DNA of 64,000 nucleotides from CAYPHY01 sp964410625. Its GTDB lineage: Bacteria; Chloroflexota; Anaerolineae; Promineifilales; Promineifilaceae. Below are positions 42,439 through 51,088 of this stretch, piece after piece (the first letter of the stretch is position 1; every line of letters starts with the position of its first letter). The translations under genes and the position numbers were made by a program. The stretch spans positions 202,764 to 266,763 of the forward strand of contig CAYPHY010000005.1 of NCBI GenBank assembly GCA_964410625.1. Reading direction: 5' to 3'. The notes under the pieces are model-generated. The model was not told the origin of the DNA, searched no databases, and saw nothing but the letters and a program-made list of their open reading frames with translations.

Positions 42439-42522
42439 GGGAGAGACTGGGAGACTGAGAGATTGGATGGCAAGGTGACAAGGTGAAGGGGTGACTGGTT
42501 ACTGCCAACTGCTTACTACATA
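42439..42522. repeat. Heptanucleotide-type array
   Basis: Units such as GAGAGAC, TGGGAGAC, TGAGAGAT, then TACTGCC, AACTGCT, TACTACA. It ends at the nusB stop codon. Confidence 0.6.
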
Positions 42523-42525
42523 CGC

Positions 42526-42969
42526 TTAACCGGGAATTGCCATTGGCTCGACTTCGTGCTTTAACTCTGTAATCTGGTCGGCGAGGGTGCCGAGGACGCC
42601 GTTGATGAAGCGGGGGGCGCTGTCGGAGCCATAGACTTTGGCTAATTCGACGGCTTCGTTGATGGCAACTTTAACAGGGGTTTCGTCGGTGATCAAAAAT
42701 TCAAAGATAGCGATGCGGAGGATGTTGCGGTCAATGACGGCCATCTGGTCTAGCGGCCATTCGGGGGCGTAGCGGGCAATGAGCCGGTCCATGTGATCCT
42801 GGTAATCTACAACCCCATGGACAAGCCGGGCGGCAAACTCGGCGCCTGCACGTTCAATTGGATTCGCCTCCAACCGTCGTTCCAATACCTCGTCCGGCGG
42901 ATGGTCGGCGATATCAAATTCGTATAAGGTTTCTAAGGTAGCACGGCGAGCGTGACGCCTGGTTTTCAT
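42526..42969 (-). CDS. nusB: Transcription antitermination factor NusB
   Basis: NusB binds boxA RNA with NusE (S10) and promotes read-through of rRNA operons. The 147-residue all-helical protein has the N-terminal RRHARRATLETLYEFD and the C-terminal signature PVKVAINEAVELAKVYGSD with APRFINGVLG. It follows the asp23-like gene by about 33 bases, so the two are probably co-transcribed. Confidence 0.92.
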   Translation of the reverse strand: MKTRRHARRATLETLYEFDIADHPPDEVLERRLEANPIERAGAEFAARLVHGVVDYQDHMDRLIARYAPEWPLDQMAVIDRNILRIAIFEFLITDETPVKVAINEAVELAKVYGSDSAPRFINGVLGTLADQITELKHEVEPMAIPG

Positions 42970-43002
42970 AAGCGACCTTGCAAACGACCTGCCGGAGAGG
43001 AA

Positions 43003-43362
43003 TTAAACGGTTTCTCCTTTAGCATATTGGACATCCTCAACAAACACATTGACCGCTTCGACGGGAATGCCCACCATTGTGTCCACCGCTTCTTTGACAG
43101 CTTCCTGGAGGCGGCGGCTCGTTTCCATCAAATTAACGTGCGGATCCATTATAACATAAATATTAAATCGGAGTTTGTTTTCCGACAAGTCCAAAATCAC
43201 ACCTTCTTGTCTGGTTCCGCGGTTAAAAAGGCGTGCAATATCGGCCGGCACGGCCGCAAACTGCGCCACACCCTCGACACGCGAAGCGGCGAGCCGGGCA
43301 ATTGTTAACAATACTTCTGGTGCAACTTCAATGCGGCCGATGCTTTCTTTTACTTCGCTCAT
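43003..43362 (-). CDS. Asp23/Gls24 family protein
   Basis: From the ATG at 43362 (MSEVKESIGRIEVAPEVLLT) the protein has about 119 aa. The Asp23 pattern is clear: IARLAASRVEGVAQFA, the central RFNIYVIMDPHVNLMET and VGIPVEAVNVFVEDVQ. In Firmicutes such proteins are envelope-stress-linked and usually sit near nusB, as here. Bases upstream of 43362 are a GATGAAG-type repeat and are not coding. Role in this organism unknown. Confidence 0.85.
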   Translation of the reverse strand: MSEVKESIGRIEVAPEVLLTIARLAASRVEGVAQFAAVPADIARLFNRGTRQEGVILDLSENKLRFNIYVIMDPHVNLMETSRRLQEAVKEAVDTMVGIPVEAVNVFVEDVQYAKGETV

Positions 43363-43376
43363 AAAAAACCCTTGAA

Positions 43377-43432
43377 AGGATGAAGGATGAGGGATGAAGG
43401 CTGAAAGTTTATTCCTCATCCTTACTCATAGC
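43377..43432. repeat. Heptanucleotide array between asp23-like gene and fabG
   Basis: Phased 7-mers GGATGAA, GGATGAG, GGATGAA, GGCTGAA separate the fabG stop from the asp23-like start. Confidence 0.65.
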
Positions 43433-44178
43433 GCAATTCCTCCGTCAACGCGGATCACTTCGCCGGTGATATAGGAGGCGTGGTCGGAGGCGAGGAAGGC
43501 GGCGAGATGGGCCACCTCGTCCAACTCACCCCAACGGCCGAGGGGGATATGGTTGATCGTCTGTTCTTTCAGATCAGGAGAAAGATTGGCGGTGAGATCG
43601 GTCAGCACAAAGCCGGGGGCGATGGCGTTAACGGTGATCTGCCGCGAACCGAGTTCCTTAGCCAATGACTTCGTGAAACCGACGATACCCGCTTTGGAGG
43701 CGGCATAATTGGCTTGACCCGGCTGGCCGATCAGCCCGGAAACGGAGGTGATGTTGATGATGCGGCCGCCTTGCTTGCGGCGGATCATCGGCCGGGCCAC
43801 CGCCTTGCAGCAGTTAAAGACGCTTTTCAGATTGGTATCAATGACCACATCCCACTGCTCTTCGCTCATCGAAAGCAGGAGGGTGTCGCGGGTAGTCCCG
43901 GCGTTGTTGACCAAAATATCTACTTGCCCATAGACATCCAGGGTGTCCTTGACCAATGCTTGCGCGGCGGCGAAATCGGCTACGTCGGCATGGATGGCAA
44001 CCGCTTTGCCACCCTGATCGGTGATAGCCTGTACGACTTCGTTGGCGGCCGCTTCGCTGCTATGGTAATTGATGACGACGCTGGCTCCACCAGCAGCTAA
44101 CTGTTGGGCAATAGCGCGGCCGATACCCCGCGATGCTCCGGTGACAATGGCGACTTTTCCTGCTAATAACAATTCCAA
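43426..44178 (-). CDS. fabG: 3-oxoacyl-[acyl-carrier-protein] reductase
   Basis: FabG uses NADPH to reduce 3-ketoacyl-ACP in fatty acid synthesis. The nucleotide motif TGASRGIG is at 13-20, NNAG at 91-94, and the catalytic Ser145, Tyr158 and Lys162 are in place (ITSVSG, YAASK). At 250 aa the length is standard. It lies downstream of fabD with about 110 bases between, filled by repeat sequence. acpP and plsX, often in this cluster, are not present in the window. Confidence 0.93.
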   Translation of the reverse strand: MELLLAGKVAIVTGASRGIGRAIAQQLAAGGASVVINYHSSEAAANEVVQAITDQGGKAVAIHADVADFAAAQALVKDTLDVYGQVDILVNNAGTTRDTLLLSMSEEQWDVVIDTNLKSVFNCCKAVARPMIRRKQGGRIINITSVSGLIGQPGQANYAASKAGIVGFTKSLAKELGSRQITVNAIAPGFVLTDLTANLSPDLKEQTINHIPLGRWGELDEVAHLAAFLASDHASYITGEVIRVDGGIAL

Positions 44179-44189
44179 TCTCCTCAGAA

Positions 44190-44245
44190 AATAGTTACGC
44201 GGATGACGCAGATAAAACGCTGATTACGCGGATTTATTCCTTCAA
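44190..44245. repeat. Family B repeat
   Basis: AGTTACGCGGATGACGCAGA and AACGCTGATTACGCGGATT lie between fabD and fabG. Confidence 0.65.
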
Positions 44246-44269
44246 AATAACCTGTGAGCAGCAATCGTT

Positions 44270-44305
44270 TGTGTCTGCACACTGATTACCGATCACCGTT
44301 TACCT
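44270..44305. repeat. Heptamer fragment at the 3' end of fabD
   Basis: The plus-strand sequence CTGATTACCGATCACCGTTT encodes, on the minus strand, the last residues VNGDR and the TAA stop of fabD. Confidence 0.6.
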
Positions 44306-45227
44306 CAAACTTGACCCGTCGTGCCTGGCGGTTTATGCGCTTGACCAGTCCCAACAACACATCGCCGGGGCCGACTTCGACAAAGGTATCCACACCCTGT
44401 TCGCTCAGGTGTTGGATCGAGCCAGTCCAGGCGACGGGGGAGGTCAGTTGGGCATTCATTTCGGCACGAACATCGGCCTCGGTGGTCAACGGCCGCGCCG
44501 TCACATTGGCGATAATCGGAATGGTGGGGGCGCAAACGGGTGTGGCTTCAATCGCCGCGGCAAAGGCTGCGGCCGCGGGGGCCATCAGCACCGAATGGGC
44601 GGCAATGGTGATTGGTAAACGCACCACTTTCCGCGCACCGGCCGCTTCCAGTCGCTGCATCGCCACCTCCAGGGCAGCCTGGTCACCGGAGATGACGACC
44701 TGGCCGGGGCAGTTGTCGTTGGCAAGCTGGACGGGGCGGGCTGTGGCGTCGGCCGCTTCCTGGCAAATCTTGGCAACCACCTCCGCACCCAAGCCGAGGA
44801 TGGCGGCCATTGCCCCCGGCTGCTGTTCTCCGGCCGCTTTCATCAACTCGCCGCGTCGCCGCACCAATTTCAGCCCGTCGGTGAAAGAGAGGCTACCGGC
44901 AGCAGCCAGCGCCGAAAATTCACCCAGGCTGTGCCCGGCAACGAAGGCTGGTGCGGGGTAGCTGTCAGCGGCCGACCAACCACGCCAACCACGCGCCTTC
45001 AGCACTTCCCAGGCGGCTAAACTGGTGACAAACAACGCCGGTTGCTGGTTGATCGTATCGGTCAGCGTTTCTTCCGGGCCTTCAAAACAGAGGCGCGAAA
45101 GGGCAAAACCGAGGCACTCGTCGGCCTGATCGTAAAGCGTGCGGGCGATTGGCTCCTGCTGATAGAGATCAGCCCCCATGCCAACAAACTGCGACCCCTG
45201 GCCGGGGAAAAGGTAAGCGGCGGTCAT
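44286..45227 (-). CDS. fabD: Malonyl-CoA:ACP transacylase
   Basis: FabD loads malonyl units onto ACP. GQGSQFVGMG is at residues 9-18 and the active-site Ser100 lies in VAGHSLGEFSAL; the partner histidine is near residue 209 in ITIAAHSVLM. At 313 aa it is a normal length. Upstream on the same strand is rpmF, separated by a strong hairpin. The final residues come from a repeat fragment. Confidence 0.93.
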   Translation of the reverse strand: MTAAYLFPGQGSQFVGMGADLYQQEPIARTLYDQADECLGFALSRLCFEGPEETLTDTINQQPALFVTSLAAWEVLKARGWRGWSAADSYPAPAFVAGHSLGEFSALAAAGSLSFTDGLKLVRRRGELMKAAGEQQPGAMAAILGLGAEVVAKICQEAADATARPVQLANDNCPGQVVISGDQAALEVAMQRLEAAGARKVVRLPITIAAHSVLMAPAAAAFAAAIEATPVCAPTIPIIANVTARPLTTEADVRAEMNAQLTSPVAWTGSIQHLSEQGVDTFVEVGPGDVLLGLVKRINRQARRVKFEVNGDR

Positions 45228-45234
45228 ACACTAA

Positions 45235-45268
45235 AAACCTCTGAGGTCTTCGGAGACCTCAGAGGTTT
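45235..45268 (-). terminator. Long perfect hairpin between rpmF and fabD
   Basis: AAACCTCTGAGGTCT (45235-45249) and AGACCTCAGAGGTTT (45254-45268) form a 15-bp perfect stem with a TCGG (plus strand) loop. On the minus strand a run of T follows, 16 bases after the rpmF stop, so it should end or attenuate transcription into fabD. One arm also occurs at 12577-12592. Confidence 0.8.
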
Positions 45269-45284
45269 AAGCTTGATTAGCAGT

Positions 45285-45470
45285 TTATTCTTCTTCGACG
45301 GTGATAATTTGGCGGCCGTTATATTTGCCGCAAGCAGGACAAACGCGGTGCGCTCGCTTCATCTCCCCACAATCAGGGCAGGGGACGAGATGGAACAGTT
45401 GTAATGCATCGTGTGTGCGCCGCTTGTCGCGCCGCGATTTGGAAACTTTATGCTTTGGTACAGCACCCAT
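45285..45470 (-). CDS. rpmF: 50S ribosomal protein L32
   Basis: L32 is a small zinc-ribbon protein of the large subunit. The 61-residue protein starts MGAVPKHKVSKSRRDKRRTH and has the four cysteines of the ribbon (CPDC and CPAC). It heads the fatty acid synthesis cluster, a common arrangement in bacteria. Confidence 0.95.
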   Translation of the reverse strand: MGAVPKHKVSKSRRDKRRTHDALQLFHLVPCPDCGEMKRAHRVCPACGKYNGRQIITVEEE

Positions 45471-45766
45471 GACGATAAACCTCGTAAGAATTAAATAATT
45501 GTGAATGGTTAATGGTTAATTGTGAGTGAATTAGACCATCTGAGTCCACCACATACAGGCGACAAAAAATAAGCGGCTTTTCGCCGCGACATGGGATTAT
45601 AGTCCAAATAAGGGTGGGCTGTCAAGAAAAATTTACTTTGTAGCACGGGTTGCCAACCCGTATTATAGCTTGCGGGTTGGCAATCCTTCGGCCGACTCAG
45701 GACAAGCTCCGCGCTAAAAAGAAACACGTTGCGGGAAGTGATTAGCTGACTACAATTTGTGCACCT
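45471..45766. other. Divergent intergenic region rpmF / STAND-kinase
   Basis: Bases 45500-45535 form a heptamer array (AATGGTT, AATGGTT, AATTGTG), and 45638-45718 a family E composite (TGTAGCACGGGTTGCCAACC ... GCGGGTTGGCAATCC). GCGGCTTTTCGCCGC near 45575 is a small hairpin. The rest is unique and should hold the two promoters. Confidence 0.55.
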
Positions 45767-48700
45767 ATGAGCAACGACAACAACGACGAAACCTTTGGCT
45801 CCTGGCTGCGGAAACGGCGGCGCATCGTAGACATGACACAACAAGCATTGGCCGATTGTGCGGGCTGTTCGCGGATGACAATCCGCAAACTGGAATCCGA
45901 TGAACGACGGCCGTCGGTGCAATTGGCCGAACTGCTGGCCGATTGTCTGGCGATCCCCGCTGAACAACGTTCGGCATTCGTCGCCTATGCCCGCCAGCCG
46001 CTGGTTGCCGTACCCGCACCGCCACCGCTGCCCACCTCCCAACCACCCACACTCCCCGTCGCTCTATCGCCCAATCTTCAATCTCCAATCTCCCAATCTC
46101 CCACTCCCTCAGTCTCTCCCCTGCCTCCACCCCCACCGCTGCGCACGCCACCGCCAACAAACCTTCCCGCACCGCTGACTACGCTCCTCGGCCGCGAAGA
46201 AGCGATTACGACGGCCGTCGACTATATCACCGGTGGAGAGGTGCGTTTGCTAACGCTGACCGGGCCAGGGGGGACGGGCAAGACGCGGCTGGCGATTGGC
46301 ATCGGCCGCCATCTGTGGAAAGAGCAGCCAGAGGCATTTCCCGATGGCATTTACTTCGTTGATTTGTCGGCAGTCAGCGAACCACAGCACGTGCTTCCGG
46401 CTATTGTCGAGGTGCTTGCGCTGAAGGAAAGCGGCGGCCAATCGGTTGCGGCTTTGCTGACCAGCTTCCTGCAATCGCGCCAACTGCTGCTCATCTTGGA
46501 TAACTTTGAGCAGTTGTTAGAGGGAAGTGATGTCGTGTTGGAACAACTGCAAGCAGCGGCCGAGTTGCGGATTATCGTCACCAGTCGCGCCGTGCTTCAT
46601 CTCTATGGGGAGTATGAGCTACCGGTTCCGCCGTTGTCGTTGCCGGCGGCCGCCTCTGAGGAACGGCCGTCGCAATACATCCACTATGCGGCCGTGGCCC
46701 TGTTTGTGGAGCGCAGTCGCGCCGCGCGGCCGGGCTTTGAACTGACAGCGGAGAATGCAGCGACGGTTGTCGAGATTTGCACGCGCCTGGACGGGCTGCC
46801 ACTGGCGATTGAACTGGCGGCGGCGCGGAGCCGGTTGTTGCCCCCGGCTGCGTTACTGGCGCAATTGCAACGCAGTCTCGACCTCACTTCATCCCAACGT
46901 TTCATTTCTGAACGGCAGCGCACACTGCGCGGGGCGATTGAGTGGAGCTATAACTTGCTGGATGAACCGTTGCAACAACTCTTCACCCGCCTGGGCGTTT
47001 TTGCCGGAGAGTTTACGGCCGAAGCAGCCAATGCGGTCATCAGCTTAACCGGCACAAGGGCGGCCGAACAGTCCGGGCAGTTTGTCTCCCTCCAGGAAAA
47101 CAGCGACCTCCCCATTCTGGCCGACTTGCTGGCGTTGGCCGATCAGAGCATGGTGCAGCAATTGGAGCCACGGCCGCCAGATGTGCTGCCGCGCTTTCGC
47201 TTGCTTGTCACCTTGCGCGAATTTGCGCTGGAGCAACTGGAACAACGGGGGGAATTGCAGGCCATTCAGGCCGCTCATGCCGCTTACTATCTGGCATTAG
47301 TGAAGGCGGCCGGCAAACTGACCGGCGAGGAGCAGGTCGTCTGGTTAGAGCGGCTGGAAGCGGCGCATGATAATTTGCGAGCGGCTTTGGCCTGGGGCAT
47401 GGGTGTAGACGCTGCTGCGGCGGCCGAAACGGGCTGGGTCGGCTTACAATTGGTGAGCCAGTTGGCAAACTTCTGGAAGATCCGCCGCCATCTGAGCGAA
47501 GGGCGGCGCTGGCTGGCGCAGGCATTGGCGTCTTTTCCGAATGCGCCCGCGTCTTTGCAGGCCGACGCCCACCACGCCGCCGGGTTGCTGGCCTATTATC
47601 ATGAGGATTATGCAGCGGCCGAACAGTCGTTGGAAACAAGCCTGACCCTTTACCAGACCGCTGGCAACCAGGAACCGCAAATCGCCAGCGCATTCCGCAT
47701 TCTTGGCCTTGCTGCCTGGCAACAGGAGCAGCTTAGCCGCGCTCGTGATTTTCTAGAACAAGCTCTGGCAATTGAGCGCAGCCTCGGCCGGGAGTATGAC
47801 GCGGCTATCGTGGGCTATAATTTGGGCTTGATCGCCTGGGACCAGGGGGATTTTCAATATGCTACCGAACAGTTTCAAGCGAGTATGCCACAAGCGCGAG
47901 AGGCGGGCGACCGGTGGACACTGTACATCATCTTAAACGCGCTGGGGGCGATTCTGGGTGAACAGGAGCAGTACCGGGAATCGGAAAGATGGCTCGAAGA
48001 GAGCCTGGCGATTGCCCGCGAACTGGGTGACCTGGAAGGGGAAGCGATGACGCTGGGCAGCCTGGGTGATGCGCGGCTGGCGGAGGGGCGACTGGAGGAG
48101 GCGCGAAGTTGTTACGAGGCGGTGTTGGGGTTGCCTGCTGAAAGCCTGCGGCGTAATACCATTGCTTTTGCCCGCTTTGGTCTGGCGATGGTGGCGTTGT
48201 TGGCTAATGGCGACCGTGGCTTCCTCTGGGAGCAACTGTCCTACGCCCTTACCGTCTGGCGCGATTTGGGGCTAAAGCGGATGATCTTATCGGTGTTTGA
48301 CGCGGCCGCGCTGCTCTTCGCCCAACAGCGGCAAGCGGATTGGGCGACGTTGGCGGTGCAATTGCTGGGGCAGGCGGAAGTCGTCCGCGAAGAAAACAAG
48401 TTCTTGCCTCGCTTGCCCTTGTTTCAACGCATATATGAGGAGTCGTTGCGCTTGGTTCGTGCCAATCTGGACGAGCAGGGTATTGACCAGGCGTGGGCCG
48501 ACGGCCGTGCCTCAACCCTGGAAGAAGCGGTTGAACGGTTAATGGTGAATGGGCAGTGGTTAACGGTTAATGTCGCTCCACAACCCGTCGCCCAATCTCC
48601 GAACACACCAATAGACCAATATACCAATCTCCAATCTCCCCTCTCTCCGCGCTACACGGCCGAAACACTGCTGGCAACCGGTGGCATGGGTGAAATTTTC

Positions 48701-49447
48701 CTCGGCCGAGACAGCGTGACAGGTGAAACGGTGGTGGTCAAACGGTTGCGCTCCGATCTGGTGGCGAATCACCCGGAGGCAGTGGAGCGATTTATACGCG
48801 AGGGGGAATTGCTGCGCCAACTCAACCATCCCAACATTGTCAAGATGTTGGAAGCGCGAGCGGAGGACGGCCGCCAGTTGATCATCATGGAGTATGTTTC
48901 TGGTGGAACCTTACGTGATGTGATTGATGGACAAGCACCACTGCCTGCGGGGCGAGTGGTAGCGTTGGGGTTAGAAGTGGCCGACGCACTGGCCCGCGCC
49001 CACCATCTGGGCATCCTCCACCGCGACCTGAAACCGGAGAATGTGTTGTTGGCGGCCGATGGCACACCACGCCTGACTGACTTTGGTCTCGCTTATCAGC
49101 GCCAACATGCCCCACGCCTGACCGAACCGGGGGTATTGATCGGCACCGTCGCCTATATGAGTCCTGAAGCGCACCGGGGGGAAGACCTGGATGCAGCCGG
49201 GGATATTTGGTCGTTGGGGATCATTCTCTATGAAATACTCAGTGGCCGCCATCCTTTCCAACGGCCGACGCTCTCCGATACGCTGCTGGCGATCCTCAAA
49301 GAGCCGTTACCCGCCCTGACTGCGGCAGTACAGGGGAAAATCACTGTACCGTTGCTCGCTTTGCTAGAACGCATGTTGGTCAAAGAGCGGCGGGAACGAT
49401 TGGGCAGTGCGCGACAGGTGGCGGCCGAGTTGGAGAAGATGCTGTAG
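45767..49447 (+). CDS. XRE-HTH / STAND ATPase / TPR / Ser-Thr kinase fusion protein
   Basis: A 1226-residue signalling protein with four modules. An XRE-type helix-turn-helix covers about 8-75 (LRKRRRIVDMTQQALADCAG). A STAND/NB-ARC ATPase follows with Walker A GPGGTGKTR at 166-174 and Walker B LLLILDNFEQ near 242-250. TPR-like helices run through about 530-900 (YHEDYAAAEQSLETSLTLYQ). A PknB-type kinase spans about 962-1226 with LLATGGMGEIFLG, VVVKRL, HRDLKPENVLL and LTDFGLAY all intact. Both linkers (about 88-123 and 920-960) are made of intergenic-type repeat sequence. HTH-STAND-TPR proteins are common in Chloroflexota; the C-terminal kinase is unusual. Trigger and targets unknown. Confidence 0.88.
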   Translation: MSNDNNDETFGSWLRKRRRIVDMTQQALADCAGCSRMTIRKLESDERRPSVQLAELLADCLAIPAEQRSAFVAYARQPLVAVPAPPPLPTSQPPTLPVALSPNLQSPISQSPTPSVSPLPPPPPLRTPPPTNLPAPLTTLLGREEAITTAVDYITGGEVRLLTLTGPGGTGKTRLAIGIGRHLWKEQPEAFPDGIYFVDLSAVSEPQHVLPAIVEVLALKESGGQSVAALLTSFLQSRQLLLILDNFEQLLEGSDVVLEQLQAAAELRIIVTSRAVLHLYGEYELPVPPLSLPAAASEERPSQYIHYAAVALFVERSRAARPGFELTAENAATVVEICTRLDGLPLAIELAAARSRLLPPAALLAQLQRSLDLTSSQRFISERQRTLRGAIEWSYNLLDEPLQQLFTRLGVFAGEFTAEAANAVISLTGTRAAEQSGQFVSLQENSDLPILADLLALADQSMVQQLEPRPPDVLPRFRLLVTLREFALEQLEQRGELQAIQAAHAAYYLALVKAAGKLTGEEQVVWLERLEAAHDNLRAALAWGMGVDAAAAAETGWVGLQLVSQLANFWKIRRHLSEGRRWLAQALASFPNAPASLQADAHHAAGLLAYYHEDYAAAEQSLETSLTLYQTAGNQEPQIASAFRILGLAAWQQEQLSRARDFLEQALAIERSLGREYDAAIVGYNLGLIAWDQGDFQYATEQFQASMPQAREAGDRWTLYIILNALGAILGEQEQYRESERWLEESLAIARELGDLEGEAMTLGSLGDARLAEGRLEEARSCYEAVLGLPAESLRRNTIAFARFGLAMVALLANGDRGFLWEQLSYALTVWRDLGLKRMILSVFDAAALLFAQQRQADWATLAVQLLGQAEVVREENKFLPRLPLFQRIYEESLRLVRANLDEQGIDQAWADGRASTLEEAVERLMVNGQWLTVNVAPQPVAQSPNTPIDQYTNLQSPLSPRYTAETLLATGGMGEIFLGRDSVTGETVVVKRLRSDLVANHPEAVERFIREGELLRQLNHPNIVKMLEARAEDGRQLIIMEYVSGGTLRDVIDGQAPLPAGRVVALGLEVADALARAHHLGILHRDLKPENVLLAADGTPRLTDFGLAYQRQHAPRLTEPGVLIGTVAYMSPEAHRGEDLDAAGDIWSLGIILYEILSGRHPFQRPTLSDTLLAILKEPLPALTAAVQGKITVPLLALLERMLVKERRERLGSARQVAAELEKML
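46031..46122. repeat. Heptamer-type array in linker 1 of the STAND-kinase gene
   Basis: ACCTCCC, AACCACC, then TTCAATC, TCCAATC, TCCCAATC, TCCCACT units. It encodes the Pro/Ser-rich residues 88-123 between HTH and ATPase. Confidence 0.75.
48533..48648. repeat. Heptamer-type array in linker 2 of the STAND-kinase gene
   Basis: GGTTAATGGTGAATGGGCAG, GGTTAACGGTTAATG, then CCAATCT-type units. It is in frame and joins the TPR region to the kinase domain. Confidence 0.8.
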
Positions 49448-49500
49448 GGACGCTGCGTTCTGCAAACGTGGAATGCAACGTTGCAAAACGCAGCGCCTCC
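49448..49500. terminator. Hairpin between convergent kinase and beta-helix genes
   Basis: GACGCTGCGTTCTGCAAACG pairs with CGTTGCAAAACGCAGCGCC with one bulge. There is no clear T-run; it may be a repeat acting as a transcription block. Confidence 0.5.
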
Positions 49501-49506
49501 ACAACT

Positions 49507-51060
49507 TTATCTGGTGATAAAGGGCAGGTGCAGAGATGACGCACCGGCTGCTGGCGGCGTAGTGGTTATCGTCGGCGTCATCGTTGGGATGACCGTGCCG
49601 GTGGCGGTTGGCGTAAAGGATGCCTCGGCCGTTGGTGAGGCGGTCGCTGTAGGCGTCGGCGTTGGGGGCAAGAGGGCCGCGCCAAACTCAAATGCGCCGA
49701 TGTCGCAGCGCGGGCTGCCGCTGCCGCCGTCTGTGTGCCGTTCAAAGCCGCGTTGGTCAGCCGCCAACAAGCTTCCCAATGTGTCAGCACAACCATCCAC
49801 ATGACCGGCGTCAATCGCCGGGCTGCCCGGAAGCAATTCGAGCGTCTCCGTTGGCCCGCCATTAATCTCCAACAAGCCAAGCATGGCCGCGATGCCGGTC
49901 TGGTTGCCCGTCGCATTGCCGCTGAGGCTGCAATCGGTGGTGGTTTCGATCAGGTTATACCCTTCGGAATTAAACGAGCCATCACAATCATCAGGTGTGT
50001 CTGGGCCGATGAAAATATTTTCCACGTTGTTGGCAAGTAGCGTATTTGCCAGATTAATCCCGGCCGAGGCGTTATAGATACCTCCGCCGCTGCCCGTGCC
50101 GTCGAAGTCCCAATCGGCATAGTTGCGGGCGATGGTCGTGTTGCGTAGATTCACCGTCCCATTGTAGGCGAAGAGACCGCCGCCATCGCGATCGGCGGAG
50201 TTACCGCTGACGGTGCTGTTGACAAACGTTACCGTGCTGCCCTGGCTGTAGACGCCGCCGCCTTCCCAAATGGTGTGGTTGCCACTAATGGTGCTATTGA
50301 CGATCAGGACTGTGCTACTGTTGTTCTGGCCGTAGATGTCCAGACCACCCCCTCGGCCGTTGATCGAATCATTACCGCTAATCGTACTGTTGAGCAAGGT
50401 TAGCGTGCTATGGGCAATGGAGATACCTGCGCCGATGCAACTGCATTCATTGTCACGAACCGTGCTGTTGATTAGCGTCAGGTCGCCACCAGCATCCAAA
50501 ATACCGCCGCCATAGTTGCCGGTCCAGTTGTCGCGAACGGTGACATTGGTTAATGTCAATGTGCCGTAGTTGTAGATGCCGCCACCATTTTGCACCGGCT
50601 TCCCATTGGTGATCGTCAGGTCGAAGAGCTGCACGGCCGCATTTTGATTGTACACCTGGATCACCCGGTCTTTGACCGCATCCCCACCGCCATCAACGGT
50701 TGCTCCCGCTCCCTCGATGGTCAGGTCTTCGAGGATATCGAGATCGCCGGTGTGGGCGGCCTGGTCATCGCCAGGGAGCGTCAGCACATAGGTTGCGCCG
50801 GGCTGGAGCTGGATCGTGTCTGCGCCAGGGTAGGCGTTGGCTTCCATGATGGCTGCGCGGAGGGTGCAGACGTTGTTTCCAGCGGCCGTTTCGCAGACCT
50901 CGTCGCCGGGGTTGGCGTCCGGCGCATCCACCAGGCTTTTGTTGACTTGAATCACCAGGCCAGTTGGCGTTGCTCCGGCCGATGATGGCAGATTAAAAGC
51001 AACAGCAAATAGCGCCACAACTGCCAGGATAAACAATGCCACAGCTTTATTGGTACTCAT
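49507..51060 (-). CDS. Secreted right-handed beta-helix protein with CSLREAI-like N-terminus
   Basis: Starting at the ATG at 51060, with TAGGAGA eight bases before it, the protein has 517 residues. A signal peptide (KAVALFILAVVALFAVAF) is followed by the CETAAGNNVCTLRAAIMEAN motif seen at the start of many Chloroflexota and cyanobacterial beta-helix exoproteins. Repeated stretches of the NSTVSGNSA, NTTIARNYA type form the solenoid. The C-terminus is a Thr/Pro-rich linker ending SSLHLPFITR, a tail type I recall from other Chloroflexota surface proteins. Likely extracellular; ligand unknown. It follows a small gene by 28 bases. Confidence 0.85.
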   Translation of the reverse strand: MSTNKAVALFILAVVALFAVAFNLPSSAGATPTGLVIQVNKSLVDAPDANPGDEVCETAAGNNVCTLRAAIMEANAYPGADTIQLQPGATYVLTLPGDDQAAHTGDLDILEDLTIEGAGATVDGGGDAVKDRVIQVYNQNAAVQLFDLTITNGKPVQNGGGIYNYGTLTLTNVTVRDNWTGNYGGGILDAGGDLTLINSTVRDNECSCIGAGISIAHSTLTLLNSTISGNDSINGRGGGLDIYGQNNSSTVLIVNSTISGNHTIWEGGGVYSQGSTVTFVNSTVSGNSADRDGGGLFAYNGTVNLRNTTIARNYADWDFDGTGSGGGIYNASAGINLANTLLANNVENIFIGPDTPDDCDGSFNSEGYNLIETTTDCSLSGNATGNQTGIAAMLGLLEINGGPTETLELLPGSPAIDAGHVDGCADTLGSLLAADQRGFERHTDGGSGSPRCDIGAFEFGAALLPPTPTPTATASPTAEASFTPTATGTVIPTMTPTITTTPPAAGASSLHLPFITR

Positions 51061-51088
51061 ATTTTTGTCTCCTATAAATCGTTCGCCA

